From Pseudomonas sp. LP_7_YM (GTDB taxonomy: Bacteria > Pseudomonadota > Gammaproteobacteria > Pseudomonadales > Pseudomonadaceae), in NCBI RefSeq assembly GCF_004364435.1, contig NZ_SOCT01000011.1:62001-126000 (forward strand): DNA of 64,000 nucleotides, in the 5' to 3' direction. The position numbers and the translations under genes were made by a program. Shown here one piece after another: positions 51,987 to 61,066 of this stretch. Under the pieces are notes generated by a model. The model made no database searches and was not told where the DNA came from. It saw only the letters and a list, made by a program, of their open reading frames with translations. Every line of letters begins with the position of its first letter. Position 1 is the first letter of the stretch.

Positions 51987-52082
51987 ATCGACACCCCCTG
52001 AGCCATGGAGGGTGTCGACCCTAACCGCAACGCCTGCACACGTCTCTCAGACACGTCCTAAAATCACGAAGGCCCTCGCAAC

Positions 52083-55000
52083 TCAGCGCGTAGGCGCTGG
52101 CTCACCCTGATTCCCCTCATCGTCGGCGCCCTTTTCCTCGGCGTTGTGCTGCTTGTCCTGTTCAGCTTTCTCCCGCTGCTCTTGGGTCGGCTCCTTGATC
52201 TTGTACCAAGCGACGTAGAGCGCTGGCAGGAACAGCAACGTCAGCAAGGTCGCGATGATGATGCCGCCAATCATTGCGTAAGCCATCGGTCCCCAGAACA
52301 CCTCACGGGCAATGGGAATCATGCCCAGACTGGCCGCTGCGGCGGTGAGCAGAATCGGTCTGCGCCGATGCTCGGTGGCTTCGGCGACAGCGTCCCATGG
52401 CAGGTAGCCGGCGATTTCATACTCATGGATCTGCGTGACCAGAATCACCGAGTTGCGAATGATGATGCCGATCAGCGCCAGAATCCCGAGAATCGCCACG
52501 AAGCCCATCGGCGTTCCCGTCGGCACCAGTGCCAGCACCACGCCAATCAGGCCCAGCGGCGCGACACTGGCGACCAGAAACATCTTCTGCACGCTCTGTA
52601 GCTGGATCATCAGGAAGGTTGCCATAAGGAAGATCATCAGCGGCACGACCTTGGTGATCGGTCCCTGGGCCTTGCCGCTTTCCTCTACCGTGCCGCCGGT
52701 GGCGATCTTGTAGCCGACCGGCAAGCTTGCAGCGAATTTGTCGATTTCGGGCTTCAACTCCTGCACCAGGTCCGTCGGCTGCATCTCGTCGCGCACGGCA
52801 GCCTTGAGGGTAATGGTCGGCTTGCGGTCGCGGCGCCAGACCAGCGGCTGCTCCATTTCATAGCGCACATTGGCGAAAGCCAGCAGCGGAATCGAGGTGC
52901 CCTGCGGCGTGACGATCTGCAGGTTCTGCAGGGTCTCCGGGGAGTCACGCTCAATGTCCACAGCGCGTCCGACGACGTTGATCAGATAAATGTCATCACG
53001 CACCTGAGTGACGGCAGAGCCGGTGACGATGCTGTTCATCAGCTGCGCCACGTCCTCGGAGGACAGTCCCAGCTGCCGCGCTTTGTCCTGATTGATGTCG
53101 ATGCGCAGGACTTTGCCCGGCTCGTTCCAGTCGTAGATCATCTCGCCGATGTGCGGGTTCTTGCCGAGCAGAGTCGCCAGATCGATGGCGTGCTGGCGGA
53201 CCTTGTCGATGTTTTCGCCGCTGACGCGGTATTGAATCGGGCGCCCTACCGGGGGGCCCATTTCCAGTGGCTGGACATAGGTGCCGATGCCGACGAAGTC
53301 GTTACGCAGGCGCTTGTTAATGCGATCCATCAGCCCCGCACGTTCCTCCAGGCCTTTGCTGACGATCACCAACTGCGCGTAATAGGGGTTTTCCAACTGC
53401 TGATCCAGTGGCAGGTAGAAACGCACCGCGCCCTGCCCGATGTAAGTGCTCCAGCGCACGATGTCCGGATCATCCTTAAGCGTCGCTTCGAGCCTGTCCA
53501 CGGCCTTGCGCGTCTCATTGATCGAGGCGTTCTGCGGCAGGTTGAGGTCGACCAGAATCTCGGGGCGGTCCGAAGACGGGAAGAACTGGTTCTGCACGTA
53601 GCGCATGCAAAACACCGAGGTCGCGAAGAGCAATACGGTAATGATGATGGTCAGCCAGCGGTGACGCATGGCCCAGAACATCGAGCCATTGAACGCACGC
53701 GCAATGCGGCCCGGCTTGTCGTGCTCATCTTTCTTCTTCACGTTCTCGCTAAGGATGTGCACCGCAATCACTGGCGCGAACAGCACCGCCACTACCCACG
53801 ACACCAGCATCGCCACGGCAATCACCGCGAACAGAGTGAAGGTGTATTCCCCCGCTGAGCTGGCATTCAGACCGATGGGCACGAAACCGGCCACTGTCAC
53901 CAGCGTGCCGGTCAGCATCGGGAACGCCGTGGACGTGTAGGCGTAGGTCGCAGCCTGCTCCTTGGACTCGCCCTTTTCCAGGCGCGAGACCATCATCTCC
54001 ACGGTGATCATGGCGTCGTCCACCAGCAGGCCGAGGGCAATGATCAGCGCACCGAGCGAGATCCGCTGCATGGTGATGCCGCTGTACTCCATGAACACGA
54101 AGACCATCGCCAGCACCAGCGGAATCGAGCACGCCACCACCAGTCCCGCGCGCATGCCGAGGCTGATGAAGCTGACGATCAACACGATCACCACCGCTTC
54201 GAACAGGGCGCTGGTGAAGCCGCCAACGGCTTTTTGCACCACCTGTGCCTGATCCGAAACGTTGTTCACGCCGACGCCGATAGGCAGGTCAGCCGTCGCG
54301 GCATCCATGCGTTCGTGCAGCTGTTTGCCGAACTCCTGGACGTTACCGCCCTTCTTCATCGCGACCGCCAGACCGATGGCCGGTTTGCCATTGAAGCGGA
54401 ACAACGGTTTGGGCGGGTCGACATAACCACGAGTGATCTCGGCGATGTCGCTCAAGCGGTAGAAGCGGTCGTTGAGGCGAAGATTGACCTTCGCCAGGTC
54501 CTTCTCCGAGGCGAACTGCCCGGAGGTGCGCACCGAAATCCGCTCGGGCCCGGCCTCGATCACGCCCGCCGGGGTCACTGCGTTCTGAGACTGCAGGCTC
54601 TGCACCACCTGACGTTGATCGAGCCCCAATGCAGCCAGTTTTCGAGTGGAGAAATTCAGGTACAGCACTTCGTCCTGCTGGCCAATCATCTCGACCTTGC
54701 CCAGCCCCGGTACGTCGCGGATTTGCACCCGCACCTGTTCGACGTAATCACGCAGCTGACGCATGGTCAGGCCATCGGCAGTGAAGGCGTAGATCGAGCC
54801 GTAGACGTCACCGAACTCATCGTTGAACGAAGGCCCTTGCAGCCCTTGGGGAAAGGTGCCGCGAATGTCATCGATCTTTTTGCGCACCTGGTACCAGATG
54901 TCCGGAATCGCCGAGGCACTGGTGGTGTCGCGCAGGTAGACGAAGACCGTCGATTCGCCCGGTCGGGTGTAGCTTTTCACGTAGTCGAGGGAGTCGAGTT

Positions 55001-55229
55001 CTTCGAGTTTTTTCTCGATGCGGTCGGTCACCTGCTCAAGGGTCTCGTCCACTGTCGCACCCGGCCAGCGGGTCTGGATGACCATGGTCTTGATGGTGAA
55101 CGAGGGGTCTTCCTCGCGCCCCAAATTCATGTACGAGAACACGCCCATCAGCAAGCCGACGAACATCAGGTACCAGACGAAAGATTGATGCTTGAGCGCC
55201 CAATCGGAGAGGTTGAACTTTCCTTTCAT
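52083..55229 (-). CDS. triC: RND efflux transporter, TriC-type
   Basis: 1048 residues. Inner-membrane proton-driven pump with 12 transmembrane segments. The proton-relay motif in TM4 reads GLLVDDAMI (Asp-Asp), and the fold repeats with two large periplasmic loops. TriC of P. aeruginosa (PA0158) pumps triclosan and detergents with TriA, TriB and OpmH. The extra C-terminal charged tail (about 1020-1048, KAEQDKQHNAEEKGADDEG) is soluble. Start is 4 bp inside the end of triB. The two upstream adaptor genes identify the system. No outer-membrane channel gene is beside it. Confidence 0.9.
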   Translation of the reverse strand: MKGKFNLSDWALKHQSFVWYLMFVGLLMGVFSYMNLGREEDPSFTIKTMVIQTRWPGATVDETLEQVTDRIEKKLEELDSLDYVKSYTRPGESTVFVYLRDTTSASAIPDIWYQVRKKIDDIRGTFPQGLQGPSFNDEFGDVYGSIYAFTADGLTMRQLRDYVEQVRVQIRDVPGLGKVEMIGQQDEVLYLNFSTRKLAALGLDQRQVVQSLQSQNAVTPAGVIEAGPERISVRTSGQFASEKDLAKVNLRLNDRFYRLSDIAEITRGYVDPPKPLFRFNGKPAIGLAVAMKKGGNVQEFGKQLHERMDAATADLPIGVGVNNVSDQAQVVQKAVGGFTSALFEAVVIVLIVSFISLGMRAGLVVACSIPLVLAMVFVFMEYSGITMQRISLGALIIALGLLVDDAMITVEMMVSRLEKGESKEQAATYAYTSTAFPMLTGTLVTVAGFVPIGLNASSAGEYTFTLFAVIAVAMLVSWVVAVLFAPVIAVHILSENVKKKDEHDKPGRIARAFNGSMFWAMRHRWLTIIITVLLFATSVFCMRYVQNQFFPSSDRPEILVDLNLPQNASINETRKAVDRLEATLKDDPDIVRWSTYIGQGAVRFYLPLDQQLENPYYAQLVIVSKGLEERAGLMDRINKRLRNDFVGIGTYVQPLEMGPPVGRPIQYRVSGENIDKVRQHAIDLATLLGKNPHIGEMIYDWNEPGKVLRIDINQDKARQLGLSSEDVAQLMNSIVTGSAVTQVRDDIYLINVVGRAVDIERDSPETLQNLQIVTPQGTSIPLLAFANVRYEMEQPLVWRRDRKPTITLKAAVRDEMQPTDLVQELKPEIDKFAASLPVGYKIATGGTVEESGKAQGPITKVVPLMIFLMATFLMIQLQSVQKMFLVASVAPLGLIGVVLALVPTGTPMGFVAILGILALIGIIIRNSVILVTQIHEYEIAGYLPWDAVAEATEHRRRPILLTAAAASLGMIPIAREVFWGPMAYAMIGGIIIATLLTLLFLPALYVAWYKIKEPTQEQREKAEQDKQHNAEEKGADDEGNQGEPAPTR

Positions 55230-56296
55230 CGTGGGCTGTCCTTATCGACTTTAACTTTCTGCCCCGGTTTGAGGCTGTTCACACCGGCCGTTACCACCCG
55301 CTCGCCGCTTTTGACACCACCGGCCAGAACTACGCTGTCGTTATCGCGGCTGACCACAGTGACAGGGCGTGGCGATACGGTCTGGTTCTGCGTATCGACG
55401 ATCCAGATCCGGGTCTTGCCATCGACTTGCTGCACGACATTGGCAGGCAGCTCAATGCGCGGCGCGATGGCTGAACTGAGGGTCACGCTGATCGCCGTGC
55501 CAAGCCGGAACGACGCTGGCGTATCCGCCAGGGTCAAACGGGCCCGCCGCGTGCGGGTCGTGCTTTCAGCCTGCGGCTCCAGTTCGCGTATGGTGGCGGT
55601 GGTGTTGATCTCGGGGTCCAGCTGACTGGCAACCTTGAATACCACGCCCTTGGGCAATTGCTCTGCCAGCGAGCCCGGTAGATCGATGACCGCTTCCTTG
55701 ATATCCGGTCGGGCCAGTGTGACCACCTGTTCGCCAGCGCTGACCACCTGCCCGGCTTCGACTTTCCACTCGGTCACGACAGCATCGTGATCGGCCCGCA
55801 GTTGGCTGTAGCTCAACTGATCTTTGGCCTGTTGGGTTGCGGCCCTGGCTTGTTCATAGGAGGACTGCGAAGTTTTCAGGTCAGTTACCGCGACGTCCAG
55901 CGCGGCTTGAGCGCCGACGCCACGGTCGAACAGTTCCTGCTGACGGCGGGCATTGGCCTGGGAATTGATGAGCTGCGCCTGAACCCGGGCCAGATCACCC
56001 TGGGTTGAACGCACCTGGTTTTGCTGGTCGGTGGGATCGAGCACGGCAAGCATGTCGCCCTTCTTCACTTCGGCGCCGACATCAACGCTGCGCTGGGCAA
56101 TGCGGCCAGAGACGCGGAACCCCAGCGTGCTCTCATATCGTGCGGCGATATTGCCGGCAAACCGACCCAGGCTTTCCTCGGCCTGAGGCTTCACTTCCAT
56201 GAACAGCACCGGGCGCACCGGCTCAGGTGGCGGTTCTTCCTTGCCGCAGGCGCTGATCAGCAATCCGGCCAACGCGACTCCTGAAAGGCGCTTCAT
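55226..56296 (-). CDS. triB: RND periplasmic adaptor, TriB-type
   Basis: 356 residues. Lipoprotein signal LISAC-GKEEPP (lipobox near Cys17). Order: lipoyl half FRVSGRIAQRSVDVGAEVKKGDMLAVLD, coiled-coil hairpin (about 65-145, rich in Gln/Ala), second lipoyl half, beta barrel and membrane-proximal domain. Second of two adaptor genes. Overlaps triA by 4 bp and triC by 4 bp, so the three are one translational unit. Confidence 0.88.
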   Translation of the reverse strand: MKRLSGVALAGLLISACGKEEPPPEPVRPVLFMEVKPQAEESLGRFAGNIAARYESTLGFRVSGRIAQRSVDVGAEVKKGDMLAVLDPTDQQNQVRSTQGDLARVQAQLINSQANARRQQELFDRGVGAQAALDVAVTDLKTSQSSYEQARAATQQAKDQLSYSQLRADHDAVVTEWKVEAGQVVSAGEQVVTLARPDIKEAVIDLPGSLAEQLPKGVVFKVASQLDPEINTTATIRELEPQAESTTRTRRARLTLADTPASFRLGTAISVTLSSAIAPRIELPANVVQQVDGKTRIWIVDTQNQTVSPRPVTVVSRDNDSVVLAGGVKSGERVVTAGVNSLKPGQKVKVDKDSPR

Positions 56297-57417
56297 GGCT
56301 GCGCTCCTGTGGAGTTCTGGACGTCGGCCAGCTCGACCTGCATGTCCGGGTGCAGCAACTGATTACCTGCGACGACCACTTTTTCGCCGTTCTTCAGGCC
56401 ATCGATGATGATCACCTTGCCGGTCAGGTAGCGGCCCACTGTAACCCCGCGCAGGCTGGCCTTGTTCTGGTCGTCGACCACCCACACCGCAGGCTGGCCG
56501 AGCTGATCGCCCAGGCCTTTGGTCAACGCCGACCACGGCAGCTCGACGCTCTGTTTGGCGGGGACTTTCAATGCAGCGCTGACCACCGAGCCCAGTTGCA
56601 TGCCCTGAGGCAACGCGTCCAGCGCGATTTTCACCTGCAGCGTGCCGGTTTGTGCCGAGACCGATGGCGTGACTTCACGGACTCTGCCGTTGACTTTGAT
56701 TTGCGGGTTGTCCAACAGCGTGACCTCGACCGGCTGGTCGGTTGGCGGATTGACGAACAGCGACTCGTAGACGTTGAACACGGCATCGCGCTCACCGTCG
56801 CGCGCCAGACTGAAAATCGGCAGGGTGGCTTGCACCACTTGACCGACTTCGGCCTGACGCGCAGTGATGATGCCCGGCGCTTCGGCAATCAGCGAGGTGT
56901 AGCCCAGTTGCTCGCGGGCGTTGGCGAGCTGCGCCTGAGCCGCCTTCAACGCGCTCTGGCTGCCACGCAGCTGTGCTTGAGCGGAGTCGTACTCGCTTTT
57001 GCTGGTATAGCCTTTAGGCAGCAGCTTTTGCTGACGTACAAAGGCTGCGGCGGTCTGATTCACACGAGCCTGTTCGGCAGCCTGAGCGGCAATGGCCGAG
57101 TCCACGTTGGTCTGCAAGTCCTTGGGATCGAGCTTGGCCAGCACTTGTCTGGCGCTGATGCGATCACCGACGTCGACCATGCGCTGGATGATCTTGCCGC
57201 CGACGCGAAACGATAACTGCGTCTGCACGCGGGCCTGGATGTCGCCGGTCAGTGCCACGGCTGCGGCAAACCCGGCGGTTTTAACCTCCTGCACCTGCAC
57301 ACGCGGCAGAACCGGGTCCTTGGGTTTTTCCTTGCCGCAGCCAGACACCAACGCCAGGCACAGGCCGAGCGTCAAGGCAGTCAGACTATTTTGAAGAACC
57401 GAGGGTTTAGCAGGCAT
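56293..57417 (-). CDS. triA: RND periplasmic adaptor, TriA-type
   Basis: 374 residues from the ATG at 57417 (AAGGAG upstream); the earlier in-frame ATG is discarded. Lipobox LVSGC gives a lipidated N-terminus. Lipoyl domain LSFRVGGKIIQRMVDVGDRISARQVLAKLD, coiled coil (about 75-150), then barrel and proximal domains. It is related to TriB but distinct. Two adaptors per pump is the hallmark of TriABC. First gene of the operon, divergent from the AAA ATPase gene. Confidence 0.88.
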   Translation of the reverse strand: MPAKPSVLQNSLTALTLGLCLALVSGCGKEKPKDPVLPRVQVQEVKTAGFAAAVALTGDIQARVQTQLSFRVGGKIIQRMVDVGDRISARQVLAKLDPKDLQTNVDSAIAAQAAEQARVNQTAAAFVRQQKLLPKGYTSKSEYDSAQAQLRGSQSALKAAQAQLANAREQLGYTSLIAEAPGIITARQAEVGQVVQATLPIFSLARDGERDAVFNVYESLFVNPPTDQPVEVTLLDNPQIKVNGRVREVTPSVSAQTGTLQVKIALDALPQGMQLGSVVSAALKVPAKQSVELPWSALTKGLGDQLGQPAVWVVDDQNKASLRGVTVGRYLTGKVIIIDGLKNGEKVVVAGNQLLHPDMQVELADVQNSTGAQP

Positions 57418-57572
57418 GCAAGCTCCTTGTGCCAGTGCCAACGCGTGCGCCCGCCGCCGAGCGGCGTCGAGAGGTGACTATGCGACTGTGAGCGTGGATC
57501 AGGGTTCCTCGCGCCGCTAAACTCTGCCGACCCGCCTCGCCCGCTGCGCACATTAACAGCAAGGAACGCTCG

Positions 57573-58739
57573 ATGCTCACCACCCTCGCCGTCGCCCACT
57601 ACCGCTCAATCAACACGCTGGTGATGCCACTTGCGCGCCTGAACCTGATCACCGGGCCCAATGGCAGCGGCAAGTCCAATTTGTATCGCGCGTTGCGCTT
57701 GCTCGCTGAAACGGCCCAAGGTGGCGTCATCAATGCACTGGCTCGCGAAGGCGGGTTGAAGTCGACATTCTGGGCCGGACCGGAAACGATCAGTCGGCGC
57801 ATGCGTAATGGCGAAGTCGACGTTCAGGGCGGGCCGCGCAAGGACGTCGTCCGACTGCGTCTGGGCTTCGCTGCCGAGGATTTCAGCTATGCGATTTCAC
57901 TGGGCCTGCCCTCGCCGCCCAACGCGCCGACAGCCTTCGGCCTGGACCCTGAGATCAAGCGCGAGTGCATCTGGGCCGGTGCGGTGTATCGGCCCGCCAG
58001 TCTGCTGGTCGACCGTGCAGGCCCCATGATCCGTGCTCGCGGAGGCCGTAGTTGGGATGTCTTGGCGCAACACACGCCGACCTACGACAGCCTGTTCGAC
58101 CAAGTGGGTAACCTGCGCTCGTCGCCGGAAGTGCTGCAGTTGCGCGAGAGTATTCGCGGCTGGCGATTTTATGATCACTTTCGCAGCGACGCCGACGCGC
58201 CTGCGCGCAAGGCACAGTTGGGGACCCGCACCCCTGTTCTGCACCACGATGGGCGGGATCTGGCTGCCGCCTTGCAGACAATTCGCGAAATTGGCGAGCC
58301 CGAAGCGCTGGATGCCGCGATCAGCGATGCCTTCCCTGGCGCACGCATCGAAATCAATGCTCAAGGCGGCGGGTTGTTTGCACTGGAGTTCTATCAGCAA
58401 GGGTTGTTGCGACCCTTGTCGGCGGCCGAGTTGTCGGACGGGACGCTGCGTTACCTGCTGCTGATCGCCGCCCTGCTGACACCTCGCCCGCCCACCATGA
58501 TGGTCCTCAACGAGCCGGAAACCAGCCTGCATCCCGACCTGTTGCCCGCGTTGGCGAGACTGATCATTAGTGCTTCACTGCGCTGTCAGGTCTGGGTCGT
58601 GTCCCACGCCAGCCGCCTGATCGCCGCGCTGGAGCGGGATCCGGAATGCAACTGCATCGTGCTCGAAAAAGAAATCGGCCAGACCGGAATCATCGGCCAA
58701 GGAATGCTCGATCAGCCAGCATGGCATTGGCCGGATTAA
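57573..58739 (+). CDS. AAA family ATPase (AAA_21/OLD-like, without TOPRIM)
   Basis: 388 residues. Walker A GPNGSGKSN (about 28-36) right after an N-terminal LAVAHYRSINTLVMPL strand, ABC-like LSAAELSDGTLRYLLLIAALL, Walker B MVLNEPETSLHP and a final WVVSHASRLIAALE. This is the SMC/RecF-like ATPase fold of OLD-family proteins, but no TOPRIM nuclease domain is attached. AAGGA lies seven bases before the ATG. Stands alone, divergent from triABC. Role unknown; DNA repair or defence is possible but unsupported here. Confidence 0.82.
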   Translation: MLTTLAVAHYRSINTLVMPLARLNLITGPNGSGKSNLYRALRLLAETAQGGVINALAREGGLKSTFWAGPETISRRMRNGEVDVQGGPRKDVVRLRLGFAAEDFSYAISLGLPSPPNAPTAFGLDPEIKRECIWAGAVYRPASLLVDRAGPMIRARGGRSWDVLAQHTPTYDSLFDQVGNLRSSPEVLQLRESIRGWRFYDHFRSDADAPARKAQLGTRTPVLHHDGRDLAAALQTIREIGEPEALDAAISDAFPGARIEINAQGGGLFALEFYQQGLLRPLSAAELSDGTLRYLLLIAALLTPRPPTMMVLNEPETSLHPDLLPALARLIISASLRCQVWVVSHASRLIAALERDPECNCIVLEKEIGQTGIIGQGMLDQPAWHWPD

Positions 58740-58792
58740 GCGCTGAGGTACGTCGCCGCTGCCCGCCACCTGCGGAAAATCATTGGCCGCTG

Positions 58793-58902
58793 ATCGTTCC
58801 CACGTTCCACGTGGTAACCCATACCGTGACGCTCCGCGTCACTAGAAGCAGCCGACGCTGAGCGTCGAAGGCGGCGTTTCCACGCAGAGCGTGGGAACGA
58901 TC
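58793..58902. repeat. Composite REP element with nested hairpins
   Basis: Outer arms ATCGTTCCCACG (58793-58804) and CGTGGGAACGAT (58890-58901) enclose GTGACGC-TCC-GCGTCAC (58826-58842) and CGACGCT-G-AGCGTCG (58853-58867). CGTTCCCACGC-type cores are widespread in P. syringae-group genomes. Confidence 0.7.
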
Positions 58903-58951
58903 GATTTCTGCCGGAGGCACAACGTCAGAACGCCACAATCCCCTGTAGCAG

Positions 58952-58999
58952 TCCAACAACTCAGCGACCCAACAACTCAGCTGCCCAACAACTCAGCTG
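58952..58999. repeat. Three tandem 16-bp repeats
   Basis: Unit CCCAACAACTCAGCTG occurs three times head to tail (58952-58967 with three differences, 58968-58983 and 58984-58999 identical). The stop codon of the transporter gene lies in the third unit. TCA in each unit puts a TGA in a different minus-strand frame. Confidence 0.85.
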
Positions 59000-60012
59000 C
59001 CCGCGCCAGCATGGGCTTCTTCGAAGAAGAAGTCCTTCCAGCTGTCGGCCTTGTTTTTCAGCACGCCGATCTCGTGCAGTTTCTCGGCGTAGATGAAGGT
59101 GCGCTGCGGAACCACGGTGAAGTCGATTTCCGGGTCTGAGACGATCTTCTCTACCAATGGCAGCGGCAGTTTGGACTTCTCGACGTCGATGTACGTCTTC
59201 GCCGCTGCAGCCTTGTCGGCTTTGATGATCTGCTCGGCTTCTGCCAGCGCGTCGTAGAAGGCTTTGTAGGTTTTCGGGTTTTCGTCGTGGAATTTCTGCG
59301 TGGTGTAGAGCACGTTGAACGAGGCTTGACCGCCCAGCACGTCGTAAGAACTCAGCACTTTATGCACCTTCGGGTTTTCCAGCTCCTGATACTGGAATGG
59401 CGGGCTGGAGAAGTGCGCGCTGATTTCCGAACCGCCCGCAATCAATGCCGCAGTAGCGTCCGGGTGCGGCAGGCTGACGGAGATGTTGTCGAACTTCTTG
59501 TAGTTATCGTTCCCGAACTGTTTCGCGGTCTCGATCTGCAAGGTGCGCGACTGGAAGCCCACGCCCGCCGCAGGCACAGCAATGCGGTCCTTGTCGGTGA
59601 AGTCGTTCAGGGTCTTCACCTCAGGCTTGTTGCTCAGGAGGTAATTGGGCATCGAACCTAGCGAAGCGATCGCCTTGACGTTCTGTTTGCCCTTTGTCCG
59701 GTCCCAGATGGTCAGCATCGGCGGTACACCGGCCGACACCACATCCAGAGCACCGGCCAGCAGCGCTTCGTTCATCGCGGTTGCGCCGGAAATGCTGTTC
59801 CAGTCGACCTTGATGTCGATGCCTTCTTCCTTACCGTGCTTCTCGATCAGCTTCTGCTGCTGCACCACGTCGAGGATCAGATAGCCGATACCGAACTGTT
59901 GGGCGATGCTGATCTTGCCCTCGGCATGGGACGCGCTGCTCAGCAGAGCCCCAGCCAAGCCCAGTGTGGCGGCCAGTGCAGTGAGCGCCGGGCGTTTGGT
60001 AGATGTCCCCAT
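58993..60012 (-). CDS. Sulfonate/taurine-type ABC transporter substrate-binding protein
   Basis: 339 residues. Signal peptide MGTSTKRPALTALAATLGLAGALLSSASHAEG. The body starts KISIAQQFGIGYLILDVV, a TauA/SsuA-family binding fold (NMT1/THI5-like), with AGVPPMLTIWDR and GGSEISAHFSSPPFQYQELENP. Last gene of the dioxygenase operon on the minus strand. Substrate is expected to be a sulfonate or sulfate ester, but taurine is not certain. Confidence 0.87.
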   Translation of the reverse strand: MGTSTKRPALTALAATLGLAGALLSSASHAEGKISIAQQFGIGYLILDVVQQQKLIEKHGKEEGIDIKVDWNSISGATAMNEALLAGALDVVSAGVPPMLTIWDRTKGKQNVKAIASLGSMPNYLLSNKPEVKTLNDFTDKDRIAVPAAGVGFQSRTLQIETAKQFGNDNYKKFDNISVSLPHPDATAALIAGGSEISAHFSSPPFQYQELENPKVHKVLSSYDVLGGQASFNVLYTTQKFHDENPKTYKAFYDALAEAEQIIKADKAAAAKTYIDVEKSKLPLPLVEKIVSDPEIDFTVVPQRTFIYAEKLHEIGVLKNKADSWKDFFFEEAHAGAGS

Positions 60013-60098
60013 GAAATCCTCACATTGAAGCGGAAGTATCGAAGGGCTGGGTGGCCGGTCATGCCGCGCACTCAGCTTGTTGTCTTTTTATCGTCTGC

Positions 60099-60965
60099 TC
60101 AGCGCTGCATGCCCCAGCGCTTGACGGTCAGGCGCTCGACGTTGCTGAACAGCAGGTTTTCCACCAGCAGACCGATGATGATCACCGCCGCGAGACCCGC
60201 GAACACTTTGTCGGTGTACAGCTCGTTGCGGTTCTGGAAGATGTACCAGCCCAGACCGCCCTTGCCCGACGACGCACCAAACACCAACTCTGCGGCGATC
60301 AGGGTGCGCCAGGCGAATGCCCAGCCGATTTTCATTCCAGCCAGAATCGAGGGCAGCGCAGCGGGAATCAGGATGTACCAGACGAAGCGCAAGCCCTTGA
60401 GGCCATAGTTGCGCCCGGCCATGCGCTGAGTTTCCGAAACCCCGAGAAAGCCCGCATATGTGTTCAGCGCCAGCGCCCACAACACCGAATGCACCAGCAC
60501 GAAGATCAGACTGTTTTCGCCAAGGCCGAACCACAGCAGCGACAGAGGCAGCAGCGCGATGGCCGGCAGCGGGTTGAACATTGCGGTCAGCGTGCCGAGC
60601 AGATCGCGACCCAGCTGGGTAGAGACAGCCAGTGTGGTCAGTCCGAATGCCAGAACGATGCCGATCAGGTAGCCCTTGATCAGCACGGTCAGGGAAATCC
60701 ATACCTTGGCCAGCAGCTCGCCGGTGACAATGCCATCGATAAAGGCCTTGGCGGTATCGAGAAAACTGGGCAACAGCAAGTCGTTGCCTTGAATGCGCGC
60801 AACGATTTCCCAGAGCACCGCCAGGGCAATCAAGATGACGCTTTTGCGCACCCAGCTCTGCTGCCAGATGCGTTGCACGAGAGGGATGTCGCGGGCCAGG
60901 TCTTCCTGAGTGAAAGGCTCCAGCGCGACTTCATACTCCTCGCGAATGGGGGGTGAAAGGCTCAT
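60099..60965 (-). CDS. Sulfonate/taurine-type ABC transporter permease
   Basis: 288 residues with six transmembrane segments. TauC/SsuC-type permease. ATPase-contact loop: VSETQRMAGRNYGLKGLRFVWYILIPAALPSI. A soluble N-terminus of about 35 residues precedes the first membrane helix. Lies between the ATPase and the binding protein with gaps of 101 and 86 bp. Confidence 0.9.
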   Translation of the reverse strand: MSLSPPIREEYEVALEPFTQEDLARDIPLVQRIWQQSWVRKSVILIALAVLWEIVARIQGNDLLLPSFLDTAKAFIDGIVTGELLAKVWISLTVLIKGYLIGIVLAFGLTTLAVSTQLGRDLLGTLTAMFNPLPAIALLPLSLLWFGLGENSLIFVLVHSVLWALALNTYAGFLGVSETQRMAGRNYGLKGLRFVWYILIPAALPSILAGMKIGWAFAWRTLIAAELVFGASSGKGGLGWYIFQNRNELYTDKVFAGLAAVIIIGLLVENLLFSNVERLTVKRWGMQR

Positions 60966-61066
60966 GGTGGGAATCTCTTTTGGAGTCGACTCAGTCCCTG
61001 CAAGCGCCGGATGGCTCCTGCTGAGACGCGTTCAATGCCGGGATGCGGGGCTTGTGTGTGCCCGCC

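Noticed and set aside
57573..58739. OLD-type defence system
   Set aside because: Only the ATPase half is present; no TOPRIM domain or UvrD-like helicase partner (as in Gabija) is adjacent.
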